From Paulinella micropora (lineage: Eukaryota; Cercozoa; Imbricatea; Euglyphida): a stretch of DNA of 64,000 nucleotides. Positions within the stretch are counted from its first letter, which is position 1; every line of letters begins with the position of its first letter. Shown here piece by piece: positions 34,091-46,729 of this stretch. The stretch covers positions 114,563 through 178,562 of the forward strand of contig BJOX01000151.1 of NCBI GenBank assembly GCA_009731375.1, in the 5' to 3' direction. The position numbers and the translations under genes were made by a program. The notes below the pieces were generated by a model, which saw only the letters and a program-made list of their open reading frames with translations, made no database searches and had not been told where the DNA came from.

Positions 34091-34438
34091 CCTCTGCACC
34101 CTGTATTATACACGCGCACACACAAACGCATTCAACTGGCGAATAGCCAGCTTTGATCTCAGCTTTCTCGCTTAATGCTTTTGTTTTTTTGAATTTTGTG
34201 TATTTGCTTATTTATTATATATACCGGAAGTTGCAGTGTGTCTGTGGATTGTGCAGACGGGCTGTCCGCCAAGCCGAAGACTGACGGGGACACCATGGTC
34301 TGCGTGCACAATACCATGTTGACAATTGTGCACGTCACACACGGCGACGAACGTAACGGCAAATCATGGATCATACAAACACGTTCCCCTCTTACCCTCC
34401 CTCCCTCTCCTCCCTCTTGGCACATGTACACATGTATT

Positions 34439-34440
<2 letters not shown>
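34091..34440. other. non-repetitive segment, possible coding on plus strand
   Basis: After TTGCAG at 34230 the plus strand is open with SVSVDCADGLSAKPKTDGD and THGDERNGKSW. Equally long frames exist on the other strand, so coding is uncertain. Confidence 0.3.
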
Positions 34441-34444
<4 letters not shown>

Positions 34445-34477
<33 letters not shown>

Positions 34478-34560
34478 CGAAGTGGAGGAAGGGAAAAGAG
34501 GGAAGGGAGGAAAAGAAGAAGTGAAGGAGAGGGAGGCAAAGAGGGAGGGAAGGATACTCT
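34445..34560. repeat. (GA)n and purine-rich tract
   Basis: GA array to 34474, then GGAA-rich sequence. Confidence 0.9.
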
Positions 34561-34713
34561 GAAAAGAAGAACATCCAGCACAAATAACAAGCTTTCCTGC
34601 ACAAGATACATTTATACAAGCATGAATACATACATAAATAGACATACTTACCTACCTATCTACCTATCTACCAAGCTATGTATCTATCTATCTGTGCTGA
34701 TGCAGGGGCACAC

Positions 34714-34764
34714 CTGAGCAAATTCTTTGCACAAGTACTCGTAGAGATAGACGGCGCAGCCCTT
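34714..34764 (-). other. exon-like island
   Basis: Minus strand: KGCAVYLYEYLCKEFAQ then GTGTGC. Donor acceptable; acceptor side weak. Confidence 0.4.
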
Positions 34765-34779
34765 ATCCTATCATACGAA

Positions 34780-34840
34780 GAGCATAACAACAACAATAGT
34801 AACACGAACAAGAACAATAATAATAACAATAACAATAAAC

Positions 34841-34901
<61 letters not shown>

Positions 34902-34923
34902 GTAATAATAATAATAATAATAA
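34780..34923. repeat. (AAC/AAT)n
   Basis: Mostly AAT trinucleotides. Confidence 0.95.
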
Positions 34924-35090
34924 ATCATGGTTTGTGTGAACCAGGAGGAGTTGGGAGCTCATATTGGCAGGGTAGCTAGCCCCAGACTCAATCTTGATGC
35001 TGGTATAATTTTTTTTGGAATTCACGCAAATATTTGCGTTAAAGGAGTGTCCTGAATGCCAAAATTCCTTGTTTTTTTGGCCTTTTTTTG
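34924..35090 (+). repeat. Repeat family R2, copy 1
   Basis: About 165 bp starting AATCATGGTTTGTGTGAACC and ending near CCAAAATTCCTTGTTT. Further copies at 35107, 36018, 36193 (partial) and inverted at 36706. Confidence 0.9.
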
Positions 35091-35106
35091 GCACCCCCAT
35101 CCCTAT

Positions 35107-35258
35107 AAATCATGGTTTGTGTGAACCATGAGGAGTTGGGAGCTCAAATTGGCAAGGTGGCTAGCCCCAGACTCGATGTTGATGCTGATATGATTTTTCT
35201 GGAATTCACGCAAATATGTGCGTTAGGGGAGTTTCCTGAATGTCAAAATTCCTTGTTT
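35107..35258 (+). repeat. Repeat family R2, copy 2
   Basis: Same unit with scattered substitutions. Confidence 0.9.
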
Positions 35259-35359
35259 GTTACCAGCACTTGCCGGTGCCTCCCTGTCGTCGGGGAAGGG
35301 GGGGTCCGGGGGGCCCTCCCCCCGGGATCCCAGCCCGGCGATTGTACGTACCCGTTTTG

Positions 35360-35690
35360 GTCGCGGATGGCACCCACACCAGAAAATTGAGGTCTTGTGC
35401 CACCAGGCGCCGTTTGCGCACACCAGAGGGAGTTAAGCGGCTGATATTCGGTGTATCTGACACTTCTTGATGAGCTCTCTTCGAAAATATAAAATCGTGG
35501 CGCCGGTGGCATACACACCGGAAAAAAAGAGGTTTTTGCGCCACCAGGCGCCGTTTGCGCACACCCAAGGGAGTTTGAGGCTGATGTTTGGTGTACCCGA
35601 CACCTCTGGGTGCGCTCTCTTCGGAGATAAAAAAGTTTTGGTGGCGGGTGGCACAAAAACTAGAGATTTTAGGTTTTTGTGTCACCAGAG
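35360..35690 (+). repeat. 141-bp tandem repeat, two full units and a partial third
   Basis: CCACCAGGCGCCGTTTGCGC recurs at 35400 and 35541. Units also share GGTGTAYCYGACACYTCT and GCTCTCTTCG. A third, diverged start is at about 35650. No coding role evident. Confidence 0.85.
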
Positions 35691-35748
35691 CTTACACTTG
35701 CGTTCTGCTGGTACCTCCGGCATTGAACGTACCCTGTCGACGGGAAAG

Positions 35749-35749
35749 C

Positions 35750-35781
<32 letters not shown>

Positions 35782-35974
35782 CCCCCCGGGACCCCCCCCC
35801 NNNNNNNNNNNNNNNNNNNNNNNNNNNNNNNNNNNNNNNNNNNNNNNNNNNNNNNNNNNNNNNNNNNNNNNNNNNNNNNNNNNNNNNNNNNNNNNNNNNN
35901 NNNNNNNNNNNNNNNNNNNNNNNNNNNNNNNNNNNNNNNNNNNNNNNNNNNNNNNNNNNNNNCCCCCCCCCCCC
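35749..35974. repeat. poly-G/poly-C inverted pair with gap
   Basis: A G run (35749-35777) meets C runs (35778-35800), then N to 35962 and another C run. Likely hairpin that stopped sequencing. Confidence 0.9.
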
Positions 35975-36017
35975 CACACACACACACACACGCCCTTTTC
36001 CGCACCCCTGTCGCAAT

Positions 36018-36172
36018 AAATCATGGTTTGTGGGAACGAGGAGGAGTTCGGAGCTCATATTTGCAGGGGTGGTTAGCCCCAGACTCGATCTTGATGCTGA
36101 TATGATTTTTTTTGGAATTCACGCAAATATTTGCGTTAGGGGAGTGTCCTGAATGCCAAAATTCCTTGTTTT
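36018..36172 (+). repeat. Repeat family R2, copy 3
   Basis: See 34924-35090. Confidence 0.9.
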
Positions 36173-36192
36173 TTTCGCACCCCAATCGGAAT

Positions 36193-36244
36193 ACATCATG
36201 GTTTGTGTGAACCAGCAGGAGTTGGGAGCTCATACAAACCATCC
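36193..36244 (+). repeat. Repeat family R2, copy 4 (5' part only)
   Basis: First 50 bp of the unit, truncated where the next repeat begins. Confidence 0.85.
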
Positions 36245-36265
36245 TCTCAGGTGTTGGCACAGCCC

Positions 36266-36268
36266 CTA

Positions 36269-36316
<48 letters not shown>
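36266..36316. repeat. (ATT)n
   Basis: Flanks the SINE on its left. Confidence 0.97.
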
Positions 36317-36413
36317 GGACACCGTGATAGCCCAGTGGTCAAGTTCTACCATCTGGGCCCTGTCACCAGTTCGATTCCCGTCGGTGCCACCAGTATTTTC
36401 ATTGAACATACCG
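36317..36413 (+). mobile_element. tRNA-derived SINE, copy 1
   Basis: Contains an RNA polymerase III box A (TAGCCCAGTGG, 36328-36338) and box B (AGTTCGATTCC, 36368-36378) at tRNA-like spacing, and ends in a CGGTGCCACCA-like acceptor end. Continues as GTATTTTCATTGAAC into a gap. An inverted copy lies at 57726-57814. Function as a tRNA is unlikely: the arms do not fold cleanly. Confidence 0.75.
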
Positions 36414-36509
36414 NNNNNNNNNNNNNNNNNNNNNNNNNNNNNNNNNNNNNNNNNNNNNNNNNNNNNNNNNNNNNNNNNNNNNNNNNNNNNNNNNNNNNNN
36501 NNNNNNNNN
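36414..36509. other. assembly gap
   Basis: 96 N inside the SINE region. Confidence 1.
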
Positions 36510-36536
36510 ATGCATCAGCCATTGACAGAGAAGCAC

Positions 36537-36610
<74 letters not shown>

Positions 36611-36680
36611 GAGGCACATGTCCAGGATCTGGATCTGATGCTATAGTCTGAGGAAGCCTATTATTATTATTATTATTATT
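36510..36680 (+). repeat. SINE-linked tail and (ATT)n
   Basis: ATGCATCAGCCATTGACAGA also occurs inverted near 57550-57575, so it belongs to the same composite repeat. ATT arrays at 36538-36607 and 36660-36680. Confidence 0.8.
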
Positions 36681-36705
36681 TATAGGGACAGGGGATGCAA
36701 AAATA

Positions 36706-36868
36706 GGCCAAAAAAACAAGGAAGTTGGCGTTCAGGACACTGCCCTAACGCAAATACTTGCGTGAATTCCAAAAAAATCATATCAGCATCATGATCGAGT
36801 CTGGGGCTAGCAACCCTGCAAATATGAGCTCCCATCTCCTTCTCGTTCCCACAAACCATGATTTATAG
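36706..36868 (-). repeat. Repeat family R2, copy 5 (inverted)
   Basis: Reverse complement of the R2 unit. Confidence 0.9.
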
Positions 36869-37200
36869 GGACAGGGGTGCGAAAATGCGGGGGGTGTGGT
36901 GGTGGTGGTGGGGGGGGGGGGGGANNNNNNNNNNATTTCCATTTTGCCCCTCCCCCCAAAACCCCCCACCCCCTACTCCAACACCTTTCAGGGATAATAT
37001 TAATAATATTGACAACAACAACAAGAACAACAAAAACAGCAACAATAACAACAACAATGGCAAGGAAAATAATAACAATAATAACAATAAAGAAAGAAAA
37101 TGTGCTAGACCAGGAAGTGTTCGATGTCTGCGATTTTTTCCAGCTTGACCGTGACGGAGTTTTCGGGCTTGATCTAGATAGACATACATATATATAATTT
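36869..37200. other. low-complexity G/GT and AAC tracts with a 10-N gap
   Basis: GGTGGT and G run, N 36925-36934, CCCC-rich and then AAC/AAT-rich sequence. No gene seen. Confidence 0.7.
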
Positions 37201-37204
37201 TTAT

Positions 37205-37532
37205 AGAGAGGAGAGAGAGAGAGAGAGAGAGAGACAGACACAGAAGGAGNNNNNNNNNNNNNNNNNNNNNNNNNNNNNNNNNNNNNNNNNNNNNNNNNNN
37301 NNNNNNNNNNNNNNNNNNNNNNNNNNNNNNNNNNNNNNNNNNNNNNNNNNNNNNNNNNNNNNNNNNNNNNNNNNNNNNNNNNNNNNNNNNNNNNNNNNNN
37401 NNNNNNNNNNNNNNNNNGGTAGGTAGGAGGGAGGGAGGGAGGGAAGGAGGGAGGGAGGGAGGGAGGGAGGGAAGGAGGGAGGGAGGGAGGGAGGTAAGGA
37501 GGTAGGGAGGGAGGGAGGGAGGGAGGGAGGAA

Positions 37533-37602
<70 letters not shown>

Positions 37603-37613
37603 GAGAGAGAGAG

Positions 37614-37653
<40 letters not shown>
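37205..37653. repeat. (GA)n, gap, (GGGA)n, (GA)n
   Basis: Gap 37250-37417; GGGA/GGAA repeats to about 37530; GA to 37653. Confidence 0.97.
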
Positions 37654-37657
<4 letters not shown>

Positions 37658-37736
37658 TGTCGCGGCGAGCGAGTTCAGACAAGAACAACGGGTAGAGATA
37701 GGAAGTTATCAACATGATCCTACCAAGCAGAAGGAG

Positions 37737-37960
37737 AGTATGTGTGTATCTATGTGTACGTATGTATATCGAGTACGTACGTATGTATGCACGTATGTAT
37801 GTATGTATGTATGTATGTCGTATGTATGTATGTATGTATGTCGTATGTATGTATGTATGTATGTATGTATGTATGTATGTGTGTATGTGTGTATGTGTGT
37901 ATGTATGTATGTATGTATGTATGTATGCATGCATGTATGTATGTATGTATGTATGCATGC

Positions 37961-37991
<31 letters not shown>

Positions 37992-38012
37992 TGTATGTAT
38001 GAATGAATGTAT
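37737..38012. repeat. (ATGT)n
   Basis: TATG array with TCG and GCATGC interruptions. Confidence 0.97.
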
Positions 38013-38114
38013 GTATAGCAAGCACACATGTATGGACCAGTAAAATGTGACAATCAGAATGGCTCCCACGCGATACTTAGTCTGCACAAGTAGAAACAGC
38101 AACAAGCGTAATAA

Positions 38115-38221
38115 CGTCATCATCACAATCACCATCATCATCATCATCATCATCACCACCACCACCACCACCACCACCATCAAACAAGGAAAACCAATAA
38201 GATTTTACCCCTTCGTTGTTC

Positions 38222-38297
<76 letters not shown>

Positions 38298-38333
38298 GGT
38301 ATTGGTAGTAGTAGTAGTAGTAGTAGTAGTAGT

Positions 38334-38418
<85 letters not shown>

Positions 38419-38465
38419 ACAGTAGTAGTAGTACTAGTAGTGGTAGTACTAGTAGTGGTAGTAGT

Positions 38466-38505
<40 letters not shown>

Positions 38506-38546
38506 TATAGTAGTAGTAGTAGTAATAGTAGTAGTAGTAGTAGTAA

Positions 38547-38638
<92 letters not shown>

Positions 38639-38640
38639 AA
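38115..38640. repeat. (ATC/ACC)n and (TAG)n
   Basis: ATC/ACC to 38180; TAG trinucleotides 38222-38640. Confidence 0.97.
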
Positions 38641-38644
38641 ATAG

Positions 38645-38704
38645 ATGGATGGATAGATACCCCTTCGTTGTTCTTCAAGACGAAGAGCGAGAGGAAGTAG
38701 ATCG

Positions 38705-38741
<37 letters not shown>

Positions 38742-38896
38742 CCACCATCACCACCACCAACAACAACAACAACAATGAAAAGGGCAACCAACAACATGAT
38801 ACCCCTTTGTTGTCTTTCAAAACGAAGATCGAGACGACGTATATCAAAACCACTATGCAGAACCTAGATAGACAGATAGACAGATAGACAGACAGC

Positions 38897-38930
<34 letters not shown>

Positions 38931-38981
38931 TAGATAGATAGGTGGATGGATCGATAGATGGATGGATAGATGGATAGATGG

Positions 38982-39024
<43 letters not shown>

Positions 39025-39061
39025 CAGATAGATAGATGGACAGACAGACAGACAGACAGAC

Positions 39062-39107
<46 letters not shown>

Positions 39108-39141
39108 GTAGGTAGGTAGGTAGGTAGGTAGGTAGAAAGAT

Positions 39142-39215
<74 letters not shown>

Positions 39216-39228
39216 GGCTAGCTAGATC

Positions 39229-39275
<47 letters not shown>

Positions 39276-39290
39276 GGCTAGATAGATGGC

Positions 39291-39356
<66 letters not shown>

Positions 39357-39570
39357 CCCCACTCCGCAGATCAAGAGCTCACGACGCACCCCCAAACCGT
39401 CCTGCAGATAGATAGATAGCTAGCTAGATAGATAAATAGATAGATAGATAGATAGATAGATAGGTAGATAGATAGGTAGATAGATAGATAGATAGATAGA
39501 TAGAAGATAGATAGATGGATGGCGGGATGGATGGATAGAAAGATAGATAGATAGATAGATAGATACACAC
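38645..39570. repeat. (ATC)n and long (GATA)n block
   Basis: ATC/ACC/AAC 38709-38775; GATA with GACA and GGTA sub-blocks 38865-39356 and 39405-39565. Two similar short units around ACCCCTTYGTTGT (38660 and 38800) lie between. Confidence 0.95.
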
Positions 39571-39584
39571 ACACAGACCCACAG

Positions 39585-39637
39585 CTTGTTGAACTTTGGC
39601 AGGTAATAGCCCAAAGGCAAGGAGAGCAAGATGAACA
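39585..39637 (-). other. duplicated exon, copy c
   Basis: Minus strand: [18 protein letters not shown]. Homologous to 40342-40384 and 40483-40592. Confidence 0.5.
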
Positions 39638-39657
39638 AGGAACAAGCACAACGACAC

Positions 39658-39692
<35 letters not shown>

Positions 39693-40325
39693 AGCAGGAG
39701 CAGGAGCAGGAGCAGGAGGAGCAGGAGGAGGAGCAGGAGCAGGAGCAGGAGGAGCAGGAGCAGGAGCAGGAGGAGCAGGAGCAGGAGCAGGAGGAGCAGG
39801 AGCACGAGGAGCAGGAGCACGAGGAGCAGGAGCAGGAGGAGCAGGAGCAGGAGGAGCAGGAGCAGGAGGAGCAGGAGCGGGAGCAAAAGCAGGAGCAGGA
39901 GCAGGAGGAGGAGGAGGAGGAGCAGGAGCAGGAGGAGCAGGAGCAGGAGCAGGAGCAAAAGCAGGAGCAGGAGCAGGAGCATGAGGAGCAGGAGCAGGAG
40001 CAGGAGCAGGAGGAGCAGGAGCAGGGAGCAGGGAGCAGGAGCAGGGAGCAGCAGCAGGAGCAGGAGCAGGAGAAGGAGAAGGAGGAGGAGAAGGAGAAGA
40101 AGGAGAAGGAGAAGGAGGAGGAGGAGCAGAAGCAGAAGCAGCAGCAGCAGCAGCAGAAGCAGAAGCAGCAGCAGCAGAAGCAGAAGCAGAAGAAGAAGAA
40201 GAAGAAGAAGAAGAAGAAGAAGAAGAAGAAGAAGAAGAAGAAGAAGAAGGAGGAGCAGGAAGAGGAGGAAGAGGAGGAGGAGGAGGAGGAGGAGGAGGAG
40301 GAAGAAGAAGAAGAAGAAGAAGAAA
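39658..40325. repeat. purine repeat (GAA, GGAGCA)n
   Basis: About 670 bp purine-rich array; the hexamer GGAGCA dominates. Confidence 0.97.
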
Positions 40326-40341
40326 CTAGAGGGAGAGACAC

Positions 40342-40384
40342 CTCGTTGAACTTGCCAGGTAGCCCAAAGGCAAACTCAGCAATG
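40342..40384 (-). other. duplicated exon, copy b
   Basis: Minus strand: [14 protein letters not shown] then GTGTCT; shortened by small deletions. Confidence 0.45.
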
Positions 40385-40414
40385 AACAACAACGACAACG
40401 ACAACGACAACAGC

Positions 40415-40457
<43 letters not shown>

Positions 40458-40480
40458 GGGACAAACACACACACACACAC
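40385..40480. repeat. (AAC)n and (CA)n
   Basis: Between exon copies b and a. Confidence 0.95.
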
Positions 40481-40482
40481 AC

Positions 40483-40592
40483 CTTATTGAACTTTGCCAG
40501 GTAATAGCCCAACGGCAAGGTGAGCAAAATCATGATGAAAATTTGCAAGAACTGGAACATACGTGCGGGCGAATAGCCAGTGCCGTCACAGC
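40483..40592 (-). other. membrane-protein exon (copy a of a triplicated exon)
   Basis: Minus strand: acceptor GCACAG, 110 bp open ([18 protein letters not shown], then [18 protein letters not shown]), donor GTGTGT. It encodes one strong transmembrane helix. The end of the exon recurs at 40342 and 39585 on the far sides of microsatellites. Family not recognised. Confidence 0.55.
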
Positions 40593-40674
40593 CTGTGCAC
40601 GCATGTATTTTTTGTTTGTTTGTTTGTTTGTTTGCTCTAGTTCTTTGTGCTTTTTTGTTTTCAATTTTTTTGAA

Positions 40675-41190
<516 letters not shown>

Positions 41191-41378
41191 TTGGGACTGC
41201 AATAGTTATCGGGCGCACGGTGTGATTGATCGCGAGGTCGTTTGGAAACAAAGTAACTCCTGATGTCCTGCTGGCCGTCTCGATCGGCAACGGGCCTCAG
41301 AAGGCGGGCCAACTCTTTGCCTCGGGTTTCGTAGGCTTGTTGGACAAAGAATTGAATATGTGCATCCGCGCTCGGGAT
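41191..41378 (-). other. possible exon
   Basis: Minus strand is open in two frames: [20 protein letters not shown] ... and [20 protein letters not shown] .... Composition is coding-like, but the frame cannot be fixed. Confidence 0.35.
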
Positions 41379-41379
41379 A

Positions 41380-41386
41380 GATAGAC

Positions 41387-41473
<87 letters not shown>

Positions 41474-41492
41474 ATAGATAAGATAGATAGAT

Positions 41493-41561
<69 letters not shown>

Positions 41562-41586
41562 GGATGGATGGATTGATGGATGGATG

Positions 41587-41645
<59 letters not shown>

Positions 41646-41662
41646 GATAGATAGATAGGTCA
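41380..41662. repeat. (GATA)n/(GGAT)n/(GAAA)n
   Basis: Tetranucleotide block. Confidence 0.97.
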
Positions 41663-41667
41663 GCGAC

Positions 41668-41740
41668 CTATGGCGGTGGTAGAGGTGATATTGTAGCCCA
41701 TGGGAGCCACTGCCGCTAGCGCCGCGAAGTTGATAATGAT
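41668..41740 (-). other. membrane-protein exon
   Basis: Minus strand: GTGTTAG, then IIINFAALAAVAPMGYNITS (73 bp), then ATAG/GT. Hydrophobic helix followed by a polar turn. Confidence 0.5.
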
Positions 41741-41762
41741 CTAACACATTCATTACCTACAT

Positions 41763-41882
41763 TTTTTCCTTGCTTACTTGCTTGCTTCCTTCCTTCCTTC
41801 CTTCCTTGCTTGCTTCCTTGCTTCCTTCCTTCCTTGCTTGCTTGCTTCCTTGCTTGCTTCCTTGCTTGCTTCCTTGCTTCGT
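41763..41882. repeat. (CTTC/CTTG)n
   Basis: Mixed CTTC and CTTG tetranucleotides. Confidence 0.95.
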
Positions 41883-42034
41883 CCGTTTCTTCTGTCTTTC
41901 GGTTCTGTCCCTCCATTGTCTGTCTGCTCTGTCTTACTCTCTCTCTATGGTCAGAACTCAAAATAGCCACGGGATGTGCATCGCTGTTCTGGTTTTTGTT
42001 GTGGTTGTCCTTGTTGACATTGTTCTGTCTGTAC

Positions 42035-42113
42035 CAGAAATGCTACTTGCCAAGCGAAGGCGCGCCGCTGCACCCACTTGTAACGCCGCACCCAGAACAA
42101 TTGCGAGTCTAAC
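42035..42113 (-). other. membrane-protein exon
   Basis: Minus strand: CACAG, then VRLAIVLGAALQVGAAARLR (79 bp), donor GTACAG. Reads like a transmembrane helix of a transporter (glycine/alanine-rich, ending in basic residues). The phase does not join directly to 41668-41740 in the frame that looks best there, so the two may not be adjacent exons. Confidence 0.45.
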
Positions 42114-42114
42114 C

Positions 42115-42240
42115 TGTGAATGAATGAATGTGAATGAATGAATGAATGAATGAAGTAATAAATCCATGAGTGAATGAACGAATGCACGAACGAATGAATG
42201 AATGAGCAATTGAATGAAAAATTGAATGATTGAATGTATT
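42115..42240. repeat. (GAAT)n
   Basis: GAATGAAT repeats. Confidence 0.95.
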
Positions 42241-42480
42241 ATTTATGTATTGTATGCTTGCCTCTAGTGATGTGCGCTTTTAATATCTTGCTCTAAGTCT
42301 GTATGTATTCTACACTGTCCTGCTGTTAACGCCTTGCTATATGTCGTCTGTATCCTATATTTTCCTGTGGCGGTGAGCGTTTGAAAACTTATTCCGTGTC
42401 CGTATGTATTCTATATTTGTACTTATTCTATGTCTGTATGTATTCTATGCTTGCCTGTTGCGAGGTGTGCCTTTGAGTTT
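42241..42480. repeat. degenerate 60-70 bp tandem repeat
   Basis: Several diverged units containing GTCTGTATGTATTCTA and GCCTGTTG/TCCTGCTG. Not coding. Confidence 0.55.
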
Positions 42481-43490
42481 CTGTTGGTCGTCGTCTGATT
42501 GTTCTTGCTTGTGCCCTGTGCACGGAGGTGCGCGTACAAACACATAGATTGCGGGATATAATACAATCACACGTTGCATACAGACATTATATGCATGCAC
42601 ACACACACACACACACTGTGTGGCCTAGCAGATGTCGTAAATCACATGCAGAAATGACATACATGCACATACCTTTCTGCAGTTGTGTCAATTTGAACTG
42701 GAAAAGGAGCCTTGCTGCGCGTACAACGTAGCTGCAGGGTGTGCATACATGTAATATGCGTGTGCGTGTGTGTGCGGTGAACCAAGCGCAGCAATATCGT
42801 GTGTGTAAGTGTGTGTGTGTATGTTTGCAGTGAGGACCCCCAGGCAAGGATGGGCTCCACGCAGTAGCTAGCTGCCTGGAGAAAATAAATGTATGTATGT
42901 ATGTATGTATGTATGTGTGCATGCATGTACAAGTGTATGTATCCATGTTTGTATCTATGTATACCTCAAGGTAACAAGGCAATGTCTTATCAGCAAATCC
43001 TAGGATCTGGCAGCACACACACACACACACACATGCCTACCTACCCACCTACCTACCTGACCTATCTACATGCATACTACGGTCAGAGGGGAAGGGGAGA
43101 GGTGCGTACCGAGATAGAGGTTTGTATAATGGGAGTGATACATAGTACCATCGCCATTATCAGCAACAAATAAGGTTCTCTCCCTGTGCACAGACACATA
43201 CATTACGTAGCACACATACAAATACATACGTATAATATAGACATGCACGTGGGTGTTCGGTATACATAAGTGAGAGCAGGTACATAGCGCTCCCGTGCTA
43301 TGAGGCACATACATGAATACAAACATAAATTCAGGCATTCATACATACTATATGTTATAAATGCATCTATTATATCATTTTATTACAATACATACAAGAA
43401 AACAGAGATACACTGCTGCTATACATACCTTGGATTGGGTACTTGTCTCGGCGAAGAACAGTACCAATGACAACTACATGGTATATTGGG
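42481..43490. other. spacer with short CA, ACAT and CTAC tracts
   Basis: No convincing exon. Short arrays at 42599, 42889 and 43015. Confidence 0.5.
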
Positions 43491-43494
43491 ATAG

Positions 43495-44858
43495 AAGAAG
43501 AAGAAGAAGAAGAAGAAGAAGAAGAAGAAGAAGAAGAAGAGGAAGAGGAAGAGGAAGAGGAAGAAGAAGAAGAAGAAGAAGAAGAGGAAGAGGAAGAGGA
43601 AGAGGAAGACAAAGAGGAAGAAGAAGAAGAAGAAGAAGAAGAAGAAGGAGAAGAAGGAGAAGAAGGAGAACGAGAAGAAGGAGAACGAGAAGAACGAGAA
43701 GAAGGAGAACGAGAAGAAGGAGGAGATGGAGGAGAAGGAGGAGGAGAAGGAGGAGGAGGAGGAGAAGGAGGAGGAGAAGGAGGAGGAGGAGGTGAAGAAG
43801 AAGAAGAAGAAGAAGAAGGAGGAGGAGGAGGAGAATGAGGAGAAGGAGGAGGAGGAGCAGCAGGAGGAGCAGGAGCAGCAGCAGCAGGAGGAGGAGGAGA
43901 AGAAGAAGAAGAAGAAGAAGAAGAAGAAGAAGAAGAAGAAAGAAGAAAGAAGAAAGAAGAAAGAAGAAAGAAGAAAGAAGAAAGAAGAAAGAAGAAAGAA
44001 GAAAGAAGAAAAAAGAAAAAGAAAGAAGAAAAAGAAAGAAGAAAAAAGAAAGAAGAAAAAAGAAAGAAAGAAAGAAGAAGAAAGAAGAAAGAAAGAAAGA
44101 AAGAAGAACAAAGAAGAAGGAAGAAGGAAGAAAGAAGAAAGAAGAAAGAAGAAAGAAGAAAGAAGAAGAAGAAGAAGAAGAAGAAGAAGAAAGAGAAGAA
44201 GAAGAAGAAGAAGAAGAAGAAGAAGAAGAAGAAGGAGGAGGAGGAGGAGGAGGAGGAGAAGAAGAAGAAGAAGAAGGAGGAGGAGAAGAAGAAGAAGGAG
44301 GAGGAGGAGGAGGAGGAGGAGGAGAAGAAGAAGAAGAAGAAGAAGAAGAAGAAGAAGAAGAAGACGAAGAAAGAAGAAAGAAGAAGAAAGAAGAAAGAAG
44401 AAAGAAAGAAGAAGAAAGAAGAAGAAAGAAGAAGAAAGAAGAAGAAAGAAGAAGAAAGAAGAAGAAAGAAGAAAGAAGAAGAAAGAAGAAAGAAGAAGAA
44501 AGAAGAAAGAAGAAGAAAGAAGAAGAAAGAAGAAGAAAGAAGAAAGAAGAAAGAAAAGAAAGAAGAAAGAAAAGAAAGAAGAAAGAAGAAAGAAGAAGAA
44601 AGAAGAAAGAAGAAGAAAGAAGAAAGAAGAAAGAAAGAAGAAAGAAGAAGGAAGAAAGAAGAAGGAAGAAGGAAGAAGGAAGAAGGAAGAAGGAAGAAAG
44701 AAGAAAGAAGAAAGAAGAAAGAAAGAAAGAAAGAAAGAAGGAAAGAAGAAAGAAGAAAGAAGAAAGAAAGAAGAAAGAAGAAAGAAGAAGAAAGAAGAAA
44801 GAAGAAGAAAGAAGAAAGAAGAAGAAAGAAGAAGGAAGAAGAAGAAGAAGAAGAAGTA
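43495..44858. repeat. 1.36-kb (GAA)n polypurine tract
   Basis: GAA, GGA, GAAA variants with an almost unbroken purine strand; GAAGGAG and GAAAGAAGAA sub-blocks. Confidence 0.98.
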
Positions 44859-44921
44859 GTAGTAGTAGTAGTAGTAGTTGTAGTAGTAGTAGTAGTAGTA
44901 GTAGTAGTTGTCGTTGTAGTT

Positions 44922-44961
<40 letters not shown>

Positions 44962-44981
44962 AAGTAGAAGTAGAAGTAGAA

Positions 44982-45036
<55 letters not shown>

Positions 45037-45411
45037 AAGTAGTAGAAGTAGTAGTAGTAGTAGTAGTAGTNNNNNNNNNNNNNNNNNNNNNNNNNNNNNN
45101 NNNNNNNNNNNNNNNNNNNNNNNNNNNNNNNNNNNNNNNNNNNNNNNNNNNNNNNNNNNNNNNNNNNNNNNNNNNNNNNNNNNNNNNNNNNNNNNNNNNN
45201 NNNNNNNNNNNNNNNNNNNNNNNNNNNNNNNNNNNNNNNNNNNNNNNNNNNNNNNNNNNNNNNNNNNNNNNNNNNNNNNNNNNNNNNNNNNNNNNNNNNN
45301 NNNNNNNNNNNNNNNNNNNNNNNNNNNNNNNNNNNNNNNNNNNNNNNNNNNNNNNNNNNNNNNNNNNNNNNNNNNNNNNNNNNNNNNNNNNNNNNNNNNN
45401 NNNNNNNNNNN
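44859..45411. repeat. (TAG)n and gap
   Basis: TAG/AGT array to 45070, N 45071-45411. Confidence 0.97.
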
Positions 45412-45600
45412 CACACGCAAGTCGAGGTTTCAGGAGTTCACGCTCGTTGTGAGTTACCTTCTACAACCCCGACTTCATCAACCCTTTGCATCACGCCCCG
45501 ACTTCATCAGCCATGGTCAGGAGTTGGTTGCCTGTTTAGCCCTTGCGCTGCGCGCGATTAACGGCGGACACAAAATCGTCATTGTAGGAGATAGTTAGAT
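45412..45600 (+). other. non-repetitive island, possible exon
   Basis: Plus strand is open with GQELVACLALALRAINGGHK and ends at TAG (45597-45599). Two copies of CCCCGACTTCATCA lie at about 45466 and 45496. Coding status unsure. Confidence 0.35.
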
Positions 45601-45644
45601 CTGAACCCCAGGCTGAGTTGCCAGCGGCAGAGACCGTCTCCAGG

Positions 45645-46487
<843 letters not shown>

Positions 46488-46729
46488 ATTTATGGTGTCA
46501 ACACACGCCAGAATAGACAGAAACAGACAGACACTCAGGCAGATAGAGATAGACTGACAGGACACACACAGACAGACAGACAGACGGCAGGAAAATTGTG
46601 TTTCTCTCCAGTCTGTTTCATGTCCTGTCAATTTTATTTGGTCTATTTCGTGCCTTCCTTTCTCATTTTTCTTTTGCTTTATGTTTCCGATAACTACGTG
46701 CTGTGTGCGATTTGCGACTAAGGACTTAC

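Noticed and set aside
36317-36393. A functional tRNA gene
   Set aside because: Promoter boxes fit, but the arms do not fold into a normal cloverleaf, and flanks and a second copy show a SINE.
43419-45598. Very long frames of Glu/Lys/Arg or Leu/Ser in the GAA and TAG arrays
   Set aside because: Trinucleotide repeats leave all frames open; no codon bias or domain, and arrays are bounded by non-coding repeats.
45412-45600. Minus-strand exon here with donor GTAACT
   Set aside because: All three minus frames contain stops within the interval.
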